A stretch of 64,000 nucleotides of DNA from Bin55 sp963667455 (GCA_963667455.2 CAXXFR010000013.1:344509-408508); one strand, 5' to 3'; shown: positions 54,809-64,000, counted from the first letter of the stretch. The notes: generated by a model from the letters alone, not told the origin. Numbers and translations: made by a program.

Positions 54809-54849
54809 TCATGTGATCGGGACTCGGAGTCCCGTCGGGATAGCGGATT

Positions 54850-55704
54850 TCAATCGATTACTTTGAAGGAGAGATCGACTGCTGTTACGTCTTTCGTCAG
54901 AGTCCCTAATGACACGTAATCGACTCCGGTTTCGGCAATCTGAACAATGTTGGACTCGTCGATCCCGCCAGATGCCTCGAGTTCAACCGGATTGCTCCCG
55001 ATTCGAAGATAGTTGCTGGCCATCCGGACTGCCTCTCGGATTTGAGCAAGCGAGAAATTGTCGAGCATGATGCGGTCCACGTCAAACCGCATGGCTTGAT
55101 CGAACTGATCGAGCGAATCCACTTCGACTTCAAGAAACATGGTTGGGTGTTGCTCTCGAGCCCGTGTGATGGCCGGTTCCAGCCCGCCGCATGCGGCGAT
55201 GTGGTTTTCCTTGAGGAGAATGGCATCGAACAGACCCATTCGATGGTTGACACCTCCTCCGACGCGAACGGCATGTTTTTGCGCATCCCTCAGTCCCGGA
55301 AGCGTCTTTCTCGTGTCGAGAATTCGTGCCGATGTATGTTCAATCAGCTTGGTGAAGTGACGAGTACGGGTAGCTGTCGCTGAAAGCAGCTGCAGAAAGT
55401 TGAGTGCGGTGCGTTCTGCAGTCAGTAGAACTGAACCCGGTCCGGTAATCGTGGCAAGATTCTGATCTGGAGCTATGGTTCCACCTTCATCGCATTCCCA
55501 CTTGACAGAGGCTGTATCGCAGACTTGTCGGTAAGTTTCCTCGACCCATTGTCGACCGCAGAACACCCCGTTTGAACGGGATATGATGATTCCTCGCTGT
55601 GGACTGTCCGATGCGACTAACGATGCGTGAACGTCGCCTGAACCCAAGTCTTCTCGCAACGCCGTAGCAACGTTTGCTTGAACCACGTCATGAGGAACTT
55701 TCAT
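54850..55704 (-). CDS. nadC: Nicotinate-nucleotide pyrophosphorylase (carboxylating)
   Basis: The quinolinate phosphoribosyltransferase has 284 residues. It has REDLGSGDVHASL, TAERTALNFLQLLSATATRT, ILDTRKTLPGLRDAQKHAVR, LLKENHIAACGG, EVEVDSLDQF, IMLDNFS and ASGGIDESNI. It makes nicotinate mononucleotide in de novo NAD synthesis. ATG 55704 is preferred over TTG 55713. It is divergent from ampD with a 34-base gap, the standard nadC/ampD arrangement of gammaproteobacteria. Confidence 0.95.
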   Translation of the reverse strand: MKVPHDVVQANVATALREDLGSGDVHASLVASDSPQRGIIISRSNGVFCGRQWVEETYRQVCDTASVKWECDEGGTIAPDQNLATITGPGSVLLTAERTALNFLQLLSATATRTRHFTKLIEHTSARILDTRKTLPGLRDAQKHAVRVGGGVNHRMGLFDAILLKENHIAACGGLEPAITRAREQHPTMFLEVEVDSLDQFDQAMRFDVDRIMLDNFSLAQIREAVRMASNYLRIGSNPVELEASGGIDESNIVQIAETGVDYVSLGTLTKDVTAVDLSFKVID

Positions 55705-55738
55705 AGTCCGCAATTATGCTTTGGTGTATGGGTAGCCG

Positions 55739-56293
55739 ATGAGAGTGGACGAGAACAACAGGCTGATACCAGCCCGACAGGTGGAAAGTCCCAATTGCGA
55801 TGATCGACCTGCGGGGGAGAGTGTAGGTCTAGTGGTCATTCATGCAATGTCGCTTCCACCAGGTGAGTTTGGCGGATCGTATATCGATGAGTTGTTCACC
55901 AACTCCATCGATCTGCAGGCCCATCCATCCTTTGAATCGTTGGATGGGGTTAGGGTCTCCAGTCATCTTGTGGTTGATCGAAACGGTCAAGTCACACAGT
56001 ATGTGCCGTTCCACAGACGTGCCTGGCACGCGGGAGTCTCGGAATATCAAGGCCGTGTTAACTGCAATGACTTCTCGATCGGAATCGAGTTGGAGGGAAC
56101 CGAGAGTGAACCCTTTGCTGATGTTCAATACACTCGTCTCGCATCGATTCTCCAAGCATTGATGGCACGATATCCGAGTATTTCTGCGGGTCGTATTGTG
56201 GGTCACAGCGAAGTCGCAAGAGGTCGAAAGTGGGATCCCGGGCCCCAGTTCGACTGGCAACGGCTGATGCGAATGATCCGGGAAGCCAATTGA
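55739..56293 (+). CDS. ampD: 1,6-anhydro-MurNAc-L-alanine amidase AmpD
   Basis: The 184-residue cytoplasmic zinc amidase has zinc ligands His in VVIHAMSLPP, His in YVPFHRRAWHAGVS and Asp in RKWDPGPQFDW. SIGIELEGTE and IVGHSEVARGRKWDPG are family signatures. It strips the stem peptide from anhydro-muropeptides during cell-wall recycling. The following gene, 13 bases on, is a sugar kinase that could act on the GlcNAc released in the same pathway. Confidence 0.94.
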   Translation: MRVDENNRLIPARQVESPNCDDRPAGESVGLVVIHAMSLPPGEFGGSYIDELFTNSIDLQAHPSFESLDGVRVSSHLVVDRNGQVTQYVPFHRRAWHAGVSEYQGRVNCNDFSIGIELEGTESEPFADVQYTRLASILQALMARYPSISAGRIVGHSEVARGRKWDPGPQFDWQRLMRMIREAN

Positions 56294-56306
56294 CAGGATT
56301 AATTTG

Positions 56307-57209
56307 ATGGCTATGCGTATTGGCGTTGATCTAGGAGGAACCAAGATCGAAGGCATCCTGATGGACGAGACAGGATCCATCGTCCGTCGAGACCGAGTCT
56401 CAACGCCCCCCGATTACGCCAACACCATTCTTGAGATCAAGAAGCTTGTCTCCCGACTGGATGAAGATATTGACGAGTCTCCTCCTGTAGGCATGGGCAC
56501 TCCGGGTGCTTGGATCGAGTCGCGTCAGTCGATGAAGAACTGCAATTCGACTTGCTTGAACGGCAAGCCGTTTCTTACTGACATGCAAAAAGTGCTTGGT
56601 CGTCCAGTTCGTATCCAAAACGATGCCAATTGCTTTGCACTCTCCGAAGCGGTTGACGGTGCCGGTGCCGGTAAACGTTGCGTGTTTGGCGTGATCCTTG
56701 GAACCGGAGTAGGTGGTGGTTGGGTCATTGATGGGAAGCTCCTCACTGGACCGAACGGATTGAGCGGAGAATGGGGGCACACTCCGTTTCCACGTCTTCG
56801 AAGGGATCCAGGGACTAAAGAGCAGGAAGACCAGCTTTCAGATCGTCAGTGTCACTGCGGACAGACCAACTGCATCGAAGGTTTTGTATCCGGTCCCGGA
56901 TTGGAGCAATCACATTTTGAACTCACTGGCGAACGCCTTACCGGTGTGGAGATTGCACAACGGGGAATGACTCCCGTTCTCGATCTCTACGTGGCGCAGT
57001 TGGCCAGATCTCTGGCTGTGATCGTGAATGCCATGGACCCAGACATGATCGTGTTGGGTGGCGGTGTATCCAACATTGACTCTATCTATGCCGATTTGCC
57101 GAAGCGAGTGCACGAGTATTCGTGCAGTTCCGATGGCTTGACGGAGGTGGCCCGGGCTGTTCATTCAGACTCCAGCGGCGTCCGCGGAGCTGCTTGGCTG
57201 TTTGGTTAG
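56307..57209 (+). CDS. ROK-family sugar kinase (GlcNAc- or fructokinase-like)
   Basis: This 300-residue ROK kinase has the N-terminal phosphate loop RIGVDLGGTKIEGILMD, GTPGAW, QNDANCFALSEAVDGAG (catalytic Asp in NDAN), GTGVGGGWVIDG, and the zinc site with EWGHTPF and CHCGQTNCIEGFVSGPG. The ATG at 56307 has AGGA about 9 bases upstream; other in-frame starts lie at 56304 and 56313. The pattern fits NagK and Mak alike. The tight linkage to ampD makes N-acetylglucosamine from murein recycling the more likely substrate. Confidence 0.85.
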   Translation: MAMRIGVDLGGTKIEGILMDETGSIVRRDRVSTPPDYANTILEIKKLVSRLDEDIDESPPVGMGTPGAWIESRQSMKNCNSTCLNGKPFLTDMQKVLGRPVRIQNDANCFALSEAVDGAGAGKRCVFGVILGTGVGGGWVIDGKLLTGPNGLSGEWGHTPFPRLRRDPGTKEQEDQLSDRQCHCGQTNCIEGFVSGPGLEQSHFELTGERLTGVEIAQRGMTPVLDLYVAQLARSLAVIVNAMDPDMIVLGGGVSNIDSIYADLPKRVHEYSCSSDGLTEVARAVHSDSSGVRGAAWLFG

Positions 57210-57339
57210 CAACCGGAGCCAATGCACTCGAAATTGCTCCTGTTTGGCATGTATTCGAGGGTTGACTAGAACGCGTTGGACGTACTGAGGTACGGGTTCA
57301 CGCAGCTGTCGAAACTTGTGCTACACACCCACCACTGCC

Positions 57340-57588
57340 CTAACGAAAGAGTGGACCGATCAATCCCAACACAAAATCCACAACAGGGGAATACACAATA
57401 ACGAGACCAACAACAATTCCTAGAACGAAAAATGCCAAGTTTATGAGGCGAAATGTTCCCCGCTTTTTCTTCCTCTGAGCCTGCTGTGCTTCACGGGCCC
57501 GCATTGCAATACGGGGATCGTCCACTGTTGACCTGGGAGGTCTGTACGGGTCGTCAGACGGCACTAATGCCCCTGTGATGTATCCCAA
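57340..57588 (-). CDS. Small hypothetical single-pass membrane protein
   Basis: The protein has 82 residues: a polar, Pro- and Arg-rich N-terminal half (DPYRPPRSTVDDPRIAMRAREAQ), a strongly basic QRKKKRG, then a hydrophobic helix pair (INLAFFVLGIVVGLVIVYSPVVDFVLGLIGPL). The start is TTG 57588 or GTG 57564. The positive-inside pattern suggests a cytoplasmic N-terminus. I recognise no family, and the flanking genes (sugar kinase, DUF488) give no functional clue. Confidence 0.55.
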   Translation of the reverse strand: MGYITGALVPSDDPYRPPRSTVDDPRIAMRAREAQQAQRKKKRGTFRLINLAFFVLGIVVGLVIVYSPVVDFVLGLIGPLFR

Positions 57589-57839
57589 TCAAACAGCAAA
57601 ACTGGCACCACGATCATGTTGCCCCAATAGTCGAAATGCACTTCATACTGCCAGCATCACGAATTCCAGATATTACTGGGTTGCACTCCTAGAGCATGGA
57701 TTGATAAGAGTTACTGTACGCAGGCGAGGTCGTAGATTTGACAGTGTCTTTCAGTGATTGTCAAGGTAGCCGTGTCTCCTAGCTCAGAGCTCCGGGTCTG
57801 AAACACCCTCTTCGGAGAAAGTCGTGCTCGCTGGAAGCA
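57589..57839. other. Gap between the small membrane protein and DUF488 genes
   Basis: About 250 bases with no convincing gene. The small membrane protein gene reads away from it on the minus strand, and the DUF488 gene ends at its right edge. A 60-codon plus-strand frame here has no start signal and unusual composition. No structured RNA was recognised. Confidence 0.4.
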
Positions 57840-58520
57840 TCACTTTAGGGAGTGCCCGACGAGTTGCGTTTGACACCTGATCGCCTCCTCGATCAGCTCA
57901 ATTCGGGGCTTATCTTCGCTCAGCAAGTCTCCTTCGGGTTCAAGATTCAAATCGGAAAGCAAGCGGTTCATCGCGTTCTCGTGTGTTTCAAGTTGTCCAT
58001 CGGCCAGGATGTGAGCGACATTCATTCCAACTTTGTCGAGTTCGTGCCCAACAAGAAGCGTTCGATGGCAATGAAGCGGCTCCTTTTCTGCACACATCAA
58101 AGCAATGCGATGAGTGCTCGCTCCATTGACGACTCGCTTTAAGCCACTCTGAAATCTCTGAGAGCGGGCGACGCGATCGTAGCGGATGCGCCCGTTCTCG
58201 TAACAGGCTGGATCTTTAGCCCGACCGCCCAGCTCTTCTCCCAAGTACACGTACTTTATGCCGGCAGCTTCGAGTGTCTCCTCGAGCCTTTTTCGATTGA
58301 ACTGGGGATTGAACCGACTGTACGGAGCAGACCGCACATCGGCTAAAGCAGTAACTTGATGCTGAACGAGAAGCTTGAGAAAGACTTCCGCTGGGTGGAT
58401 CGAGTGACCGATCGTTAGGACGGTGTTTGAGGTTCTCTCAATACTGACACACTCCACTGATTCACTGATCCGCAATGAGCTTAGACCTAGCAGGCCTCGA
58501 CGGTTCGCCAAGGCAGACAT
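57840..58520 (-). CDS. DUF488 family protein
   Basis: The DUF488 protein has up to 226 residues: VLTIGHSIHPAEVFLKLL, LADVRSAPYSRFNPQFNRKRL, YVYLGEELGGR and ALMCAEKEPLHCHRTLL with the conserved Cys and His. The domain starts near residue 34, so a later start is possible. The family is widespread, and its biochemical role is not established to my knowledge. It is divergent from aceE. Confidence 0.82.
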   Translation of the reverse strand: MSALANRRGLLGLSSLRISESVECVSIERTSNTVLTIGHSIHPAEVFLKLLVQHQVTALADVRSAPYSRFNPQFNRKRLEETLEAAGIKYVYLGEELGGRAKDPACYENGRIRYDRVARSQRFQSGLKRVVNGASTHRIALMCAEKEPLHCHRTLLVGHELDKVGMNVAHILADGQLETHENAMNRLLSDLNLEPEGDLLSEDKPRIELIEEAIRCQTQLVGHSLK

Positions 58521-58572
58521 TCGCTCAACTCTCTGGTTCTATAATCGCAAAGCGAGAAATTTTGCGAACTAG

Positions 58573-61246
58573 ATGCCGAAAAAGCCCAACTTGCGGGACG
58601 AAAATCCGCAAGAAACCCAAGAATGGCTAGATGCGCTCGAGAACATTCTCGAGTATGAAGGGCCAGAAAGGGCTTCCTATCTACTTTCGCGTCTATCGGC
58701 GCGAATCACTCGAACCGGCGCACCGTTGCCGTTTCTCACCACAACACCTTACCGCAACACCATTCCGGTCGCCAACGAAGCACGGATGCCCGGCGATGGG
58801 CACCTTGAACGACAGATCCGGAGCTTGATTCGCTGGAATGCTTTGGCAATGGTGGTTCGTGCGAATCAACGAGAGGGCGATCTAGGCGGTCACATCTCGA
58901 CTTTCGCATCGGCGGCAACTCTGTACGAGGTTGGGTTCAATCATTTCTTTCGCGGACCATCCGACTCCAATCCCGGTGACTTGATCTACTACCAGGGGCA
59001 CAGTTCACCTGGAATCTATGCGCGTTCCTATCTGGAGCGACGGTTGGAAGAGGAGCATCTGGATCGGTTCAGACAGGAAACGGATGGCGACGGTCTGTCT
59101 TCCTACCCACATCCCCGCTTGATGCCGGACTACTGGCAGTTTCCGACTGTTTCCATGGGGCTGGGGCCGATACAAGCCATCTACCAAGCTCACATCATGA
59201 AGTACTTGGATGCCCGAGGTCTCGTGTCGATGGGCGACCGGAAGGTGTGGGCGTTTCTGGGCGACGGAGAGTGCGACGAACCCGAGTCGCTTGGTGTGTT
59301 GTCGCTGGCCGGACGGGAACGGCTCGACAATCTGATCTTCGTCGTGAACTGCAACCTTCAGCGGCTCGACGGACCAGTTCGAGGCAACGGGAAGATCATC
59401 CAGGAACTCGAAGCGGGATTTCGTGGATCCGGTTGGAACGTAATCAAGGTTGTCTGGGGCCGCCACTGGGACGCCTTGCTCGCCAAAGACAGCAGCGGCT
59501 TGCTTCAGCAGCTCATGGACGAAACTGTCGACGGTGAGTATCAGAACTTCAAGGCCAAAGGCGGAAACCACACGCGCAATGAGTTCTTCGGCAAGTATCC
59601 AGAGTTACTCGATCTGGTTACGGACATGTCGGATGCGCAGATCGAACGACTGAATCGCGGCGGGCATGACTCGCAGAAGATGTATGCCGCTTATCACGAA
59701 GCGGTCAATCACAGCGGTCAACCGACTGTGATACTTGCCAAGACCGTCAAGGGATACGGAATTGGCGATGCCGGGGAGTCGGAAAACACGACTCATCAAG
59801 TCAAGAAACTGAGTATCGAAGAACTCAAGCAGTTTCGCGACCGATTCCAAGTTCCAATTAGCGATGAAGATCTGGAAAGCGTGCCGTACTACCGGCCTCC
59901 TGAAGACGCACCCGAGATGGTTTATATGCGGCAACGGCGGGAATCCCTCGGCGGAGTCATCCCTCGTCGCGTTCAATCTGAAGAGAACCTCAAGGTTCCG
60001 GGAATCGACGCGTTGAATGCACAAATAGCCGGATCAAGGAATCGGGAAATCTCGACAACTATGGCGTTTGTACGCATATTGGCAACCCTGTTGCGCGATA
60101 GGGAGATTCGAGACCGAATCGTCCCGATCATTCCGGATGAAGCGCGTACCTTCGGTATGGAAGGAATGTTCCGACAACTGGGAATCTATTCGTCGGAAGG
60201 CCAGTTGTACGATCCCGTGGATGCTGGCGAGCTGGCGGCGTATCGAGAGTCTCGCGACGGGCAAGTGCTGGAAGAGGGCATCAATGAAGCTGGAGCATTC
60301 GCCGCGTGGCTGGCAGCTGCAACTTCCTCGAGCAGTCATGGCTACACACTGATACCGTTCTACATCTTCTACTCGATGTTCGGATTTCAGCGAGTGGGCG
60401 ACCTCACCTGGGCCGCAGGCGACATGCAGGCACGTGGATTTCTGATGGGTGCAACTGCTGGACGAACGACGCTGAACGGCGAGGGTCTGCAGCACCAGGA
60501 CGGCCACAGTCACGTGTTGGCAAGTACCAATCCCAGTTGCGTTGCCTACGATCCGTGTTTTGCCTACGAATTGGCAGTGATCATTTGCGACGGAATGCGT
60601 CGGATGTTTGTGGATGCTGAAAAGGTGTTCTACTACATTACTTTGATGAACGAGAATTACGCTCATCCGCCGATGCCCGAGGGTGTCTCCGAAGGAATCG
60701 TTAAAGGCATGTATCACTACTGCACGTTGGGCGATGCTTCCCGAACGAGCGGAAAAATCGTCAATCTCCTTGGTAGCGGGACGATTCTGCAACAGGCGAT
60801 TCGGGCAGCCGAACGATTGAGCGACGAGTTCGATGTCACAGCACGAGTGTTCAGCGTGACCAGTTTCACAGAACTGGCGAAAGACGGCTACAGCACCGAG
60901 CGATGGAACTTGCTCCACCCGAATGAGGAGTCGCGAACCCCCTACGTTGGCACCGTTTTGAATGGCGGCATTCCAACCATCGCAGCGACCGACTACGTGA
61001 AGTCTCACGCCGAATCGATCCGAGGCTACTTTCAGTCTCCTTACTCTTGTCTGGGAACGGACGGGTACGGAAGAAGCGATACGCGGGCGAAGCTTCGTGG
61101 ACACTTTGAGGTGGACGATCGCTACATTACAGTTGCCGCGCTTAGGGGTCTTGCGGACGCGCAGACCATAAGCTATCAGGAAGTTGCCTCTGCAATGTCC
61201 GCACTTGACTATCGATCCCACAAAACCGAACCCAGTTCTGCTATGA
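58573..61246 (+). CDS. aceE: Pyruvate dehydrogenase E1 component, homodimeric type
   Basis: The protein has about 890 residues. It has GHISTFASAATLYEVGFNHFF, YYQGHSSPGIYARSYLE, the thiamine diphosphate motif GDGECDEPESLG with NLIFVVNCNLQRLDGPVRGN, and HQDGHSHVLASTNPSC. It decarboxylates pyruvate and acetylates the lipoyl group of AceF. As written the frame runs past the gene into aceF, but a neighbouring frame gives the classic end IDPTKPNPVLL and a TGA at 61244-61246 overlapping the aceF ATG. One surplus base at about 61205-61212 explains this. Start ATG 58573. Confidence 0.93.
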
Positions 61247-62547
61247 AGCCGACCGACGTAGTAATTCCTGACATTGGCGATGCAAAGGATGTCGAAGTAA
61301 TCGAGATTTGCGTCGCGACTGGCGATCAGGTTCAGAAGGAACGATGCTCTGATCGTCATTGAGTCCAGACAAGGCGTCGATGGAAGTTCCGTCTCCGTTC
61401 GACGGAGTCGTCAAAGAGATCCTGCTGGAGATCGGCGATGTTGTGAACACCGGCGACAAGATCGCTGTCATTGAAGCTGAGAGTGACCCCGAAGCGGAAA
61501 CGGAAAGTGAAAGCATTGAGAGCACCGAGGAAACTGCTGAGACATCCTTGGTGGATGGATCGAAATCGACGACTGAAGAGGTGGCTGGACGGTGCATCGC
61601 AAGCTACAGCTCAAGAAGTAGCCCCAGTACAGGAATCTGGCGGAAACGTCTGTCTACGCTGGACCGGCGGTGCGAAAGCTCGCCAGAGAGTTGGGAGTTG
61701 ATCTGAAGCAGGTCAACGGATCCGGAGCGAAGGGCAGAATTGTCAAGGACGATGTCAAGTCTTTTGTCAAAACGGCGTTCACGCAGGGAACGGTTGGATC
61801 GCCGGGGTCTGCGATCCCACGAATCGAATTGCCGGACTTCAGTCGCTTTGGTCCGGTCGAGGAAGTACCGCTCACTCGAATCCAGGCACGAGGAGCAGAG
61901 AATCTCTCTCGCAGTTGGCTGAATGTCGTCCACGTTACTCAGCACGATGAGGCTGACATTACCGAACTGGAGGAATTTCGGAACAAGCTGAATTCGGATT
62001 CTCGAGAGTCAGACGACCGACTCACTCCGGTTCCCTTCATCATCAAGGCTTGTGCGATCACTCTCGGTGAGTACCCGCAGTTCAATTCATCGATCACGCC
62101 CGATCTCAAGACGCTCATACACAAGAAATACTTCCACATCGGGATGGCTGTAGACACCGAAGACGGATTAGTAGTGCCCGTTATTCGAGATGTCGACAAG
62201 AAAGGAATCCGTCAGATTTCTTCCGAATCAAAGGATCTGGCTCGTGCGGCTCAGAGCAAGAAGCCTCCGACCGGATAACCTGCAGGGCGCGACATTTACA
62301 GTGTCCAGCTTGGGCAACATCGGTGGGACCGGATTTACCCCGATCGTCAATGCGCCGGAAGTCGCGATTACTTGGTGTCTCAAGAGTGACGACCAAGCCG
62401 GTCTGGATGAAGGGTGCGTTCGTACCCCGCAAGATTCTGCCCTTGTCGTTGTCCTACGACCATCGAGCCATCAATGGTGCGGAGGCGGGTAGATTCATGC
62501 AATCATTGATTGCAGGTTTGGTAGATATACGGCGGCTGGTTCTTTAG
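61243..62547 (+). CDS. aceF: Dihydrolipoamide acetyltransferase (E2), frame broken by surplus bases
   Basis: All E2 parts are present in order but in changing frames. One lipoyl domain runs MKPTDVVIPDIGDAKDVE ... ESDKASMEVPSPFDG. An acidic linker follows, then the E1/E3-binding domain (AGPAVRKLARELGVDLKQV). The catalytic domain has GATFTVSSLGNIGGTGFTPI and ends SYDHRAINGAEAGRF. Removing single bases near 61340, 61367, 61590, 61645, 62264 and 62370 restores one frame of about 430 residues with a stop at 62547. Every repair is a one-base removal, which points to sequence error. E2 carries acetyl groups to CoA. No lpdA (E3) follows. Confidence 0.85.
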
Positions 62548-62632
62548 CTAGAGACTGGATTTGTCCAGCCACAGCTGATCCGTTCAACTAGTCTTCCTTG
62601 GAAGACAGCGGTTCCCCACAGCACTGTCCCTG

Positions 62633-63140
62633 TCAGCAAACCGTGCGAGCTAGAACGAAGAGATAGTCGGATACTCGATTTAGATAGGAACCAATACCGG
62701 ATTCCTTGAGTTCATCAGATGCACAACGCCAGAAGGTACGTTCGGCACGGCGGACCACAGTGCGTGCCATGTGGGCGTGAGCACAGTGCAAACCCTCCAC
62801 CCGGCAGCACAAACTCCCGAAGCGGCTCAAGCGCATCGTTCAGTCCTCTTAGCATCGTCGGCAACCTTTTGAGTTTTGCTCTCCCCAAACCGGCTGAGGA
62901 ACGCCTGTCGCCACGGCAGCACCGATGTCGAAGAGTCGAGATTGGATGTTGCAGCAGGTCAGGGCGATACTTCGGACGGATGAATTCAATCAGAACTCCG
63001 ATCGAGCTATTGGCTTCATCCAACACGCCGACCAACTCCACGGAATCGCCACTCTTTTCGTGTACCTTGCCGTCAGCCATGGTTGTTCGCCCGGAATCGC
63101 CCTTCGTTGTGACGACTTTGGTAATTCGGTCTCTGCTCAT
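62633..63140 (-). CDS. Cob(I)alamin adenosyltransferase, PduO type, frame broken by surplus bases
   Basis: The protein starts at ATG 63140: MSRDRITKVVTTKGDSGRT (ATP site), VELVGVLDEANSSIGVLIEF, then, after frame repair, SRLFDIGAAVATG, RLNDALEPLREFVLPGG and HCAHAHMARTVVRRAERTFW, ending SYLNRVSDYLFVLAR. Removing one base near each of 62944, 62867, 62845 and 62790 gives one frame of about 165 residues, the normal length. It adds the adenosyl group to cobalamin, which implies a B12-dependent enzyme elsewhere. It is convergent with aceF. Confidence 0.8.
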
Positions 63141-63483
63141 TTTCTTGGGAAAGGTCTCTTGAAGCGATTGAATGTTACTGTTGCGAACGTCTTGAGGATG
63201 TCCACGCATGCCACATGGATCTTCGTGTTAGTCGAAATTCCCATTCAAAAAGTAGAGCAGGCACGGCTAGCGATTCTTGGAGTGGATTCCGTCTTACTGT
63301 TCATTCCTGCCTCGATTCGTGGGAGGTAGTGTGGGCCACCGCTAGATTCCGGAGAAACCTGCTTGTGTGCTAAGATTTCTTGACTTCACATACGTGGAAG
63401 GTCTGGAGCTGATTGACGAGATCGTGTGTTGCCCTCCACTTTTCCGGTCTCGTCAGTAATCACTGATCGAGAATAGCCAATCA
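63141..63483. other. Gap upstream of the adenosyltransferase gene
   Basis: About 340 bases without a gene I can support. It should hold the promoter of the minus-strand adenosyltransferase and perhaps of the plus-strand gene to the right. The high rate of surplus bases in this part of the sequence could hide a short gene. Confidence 0.3.
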
Positions 63484-64000
63484 ATGAATCCGAATGCAAG
63501 AAAGAGCGTCTTAAGCGTTGTCATAGCATTCATGTTGCTGGGACATCTCCCGAGTGTTTCGATCATCGGAGACATCCAGTTGTACGGTTTTGGTAGTCCC
63601 TGCGCCTCGCGTGTTCGGAGGAGCAGGTGTCGGACATATTGCCTCATCATTCCGTGGCCAGGCGATGGGATCTGGATGCGGGCATTGTGTGGGTGTAGTC
63701 GAAATGATCGCCACACTAACCGCGGCAGGATTGGTTCTTGGCGGATTACTTGCCGCTGCCAGACACAGTCTTTCCTCTAGGGTCAACTACCTGAGACGGG
63801 GAATACGAACCACGGTTGTAGTCTTGTGGGCTGTTCTCCTGTACTACTTGTTGAACAAAGGAATCAATTGGATTTTCAATAGTATAGAGTCTCCCAAGAC
63901 AGCACTAGATTTGCAATTGATCGAGGCCACGATTAGTGTGGGGGTAGCTGGTGTATTGTCCATTTATCTAGCAGTACTGTCCACGAAACGCTTCGCTCAG
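63484..64000 (+). CDS. Putative membrane transport protein, frame uncertain, 3' end outside the window
   Basis: ATG 63484 begins MNPNARKSVLSVVIAFMLLG, and a different plus-strand frame carries hydrophobic protein from about 63590 to the edge: VFGGAGVGHIASSF, MIATLTAAGLVLGGLLAAARH, VVVLWAVLLYYLL and ATISVGVAGVLSIYLAVL. The two can be joined by one or two indels, as in the neighbouring genes. The GGxGxGH and ATxxAGLVLGGLL patterns recall sodium/glutamate symporters (GltS) but are too damaged to be sure. Treat the product as unknown. Confidence 0.3.

Noticed and set aside
46808..54849. Direct repeat of the tRNA-Thr 3' end as an attachment site pair
   Set aside because: I looked for the T-arm and acceptor sequence on the far side of the island and found no copy; no integrase gene is present either.
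60034..61359. 441-codon open frame on the minus strand opposite aceE
   Set aside because: It lies wholly antisense to a certain gene, has no domain pattern and arises from the codon bias of aceE.
58573..61362. Natural fusion of AceE to the AceF lipoyl domain
   Set aside because: A neighbouring frame gives the normal AceE ending IDPTKPNPVLL and a stop overlapping the aceF ATG, so the fusion comes from one surplus base.
61243..63140. aceF and the cobalamin adenosyltransferase as pseudogenes
   Set aside because: All repairs are single-base removals and the restored proteins keep every family motif, which fits sequence error better than decay.
1..64000. CRISPR array, rRNA operon, insertion sequence or prophage
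   Set aside because: No regularly spaced repeats, rRNA sequence, transposase or phage structural gene was seen by reading through the window.

Overview
The window looks like a chromosome segment of an uncultured gammaproteobacterium. LpoA and a DolP-like lipoprotein flank rsmI/rnpB. The order rplM-rpsI-petABC-sspA-sspB, the sets nadC/ampD and yacG-coaE-pilD, secA next to dciA, and a homodimeric-type AceE with a single-lipoyl AceF are all typical of that class. Cytochrome b carries PVWY in place of PEWY, a form I recall from beta/gamma-proteobacteria. No rRNA, CRISPR array, phage or IS element was seen. Non-ATG starts and 1-14 base overlaps between consecutive genes are very frequent.

Layout. 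1-14.1 kb is metabolic: a glutamine-synthetase-family ligase (cut by the left edge) with an amidotransferase, two acyl-CoA synthetases, an enolase-superfamily enzyme with a dihydroorotase-like amidohydrolase on the minus strand, the three-subunit glycolate oxidase glcDEF, and a hypothetical membrane-anchored protein interrupted at a 10-G run. 14.2-18.2 kb holds a DsbA-like protein with a very acidic tail, a glutaredoxin, an APH-type kinase with a 58-residue membrane mini-protein directly upstream, and a second enolase-superfamily enzyme. 18.2-26.6 kb holds ribosomal proteins, the cytochrome bc1 complex, SspA/SspB, DolP/LpoA, RsmI and RNase P RNA.

26.9-40.4 kb is the division and cell-wall (dcw) cluster: rsmH-ftsL-ftsI-murE-mraY-murD-ftsW-murC-(ftsQ-like)-ftsA-ftsZ-(lpxC-like). 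It lacks mraZ, murF, murG, murB and ddl. The protein in the ftsQ slot has lost the POTRA region, and FtsI has SSQ where SSN is usual. The LpxC homologue has lost both zinc-ligand histidines. The cluster suggests a Gram-negative lineage with a remodelled divisome and possibly altered or absent lipid A synthesis.

40.4-46.8 kb is housekeeping (dciA, secA, argJ, yacG, coaE, pilD, tRNA-Thr). 46.8-54.8 kb is an accessory defence island next to the tRNA: a type III-like methyltransferase and helicase-nuclease pair, then a stand-alone HsdR-N-type nuclease with an unrecognised C-terminal domain. 54.8-61.2 kb returns to housekeeping (nadC, ampD, a ROK sugar kinase, a DUF488 protein, aceE).

From about 61.2 kb rightward every gene (end of aceE, aceF, a PduO-type cobalamin adenosyltransferase, a last membrane protein) is broken. 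In the first three, every break is repaired by removing one base. This looks like insertion-type sequencing error near a contig edge, not pseudogenisation. Coordinates and reading frames right of 61.2 kb should be treated as approximate.
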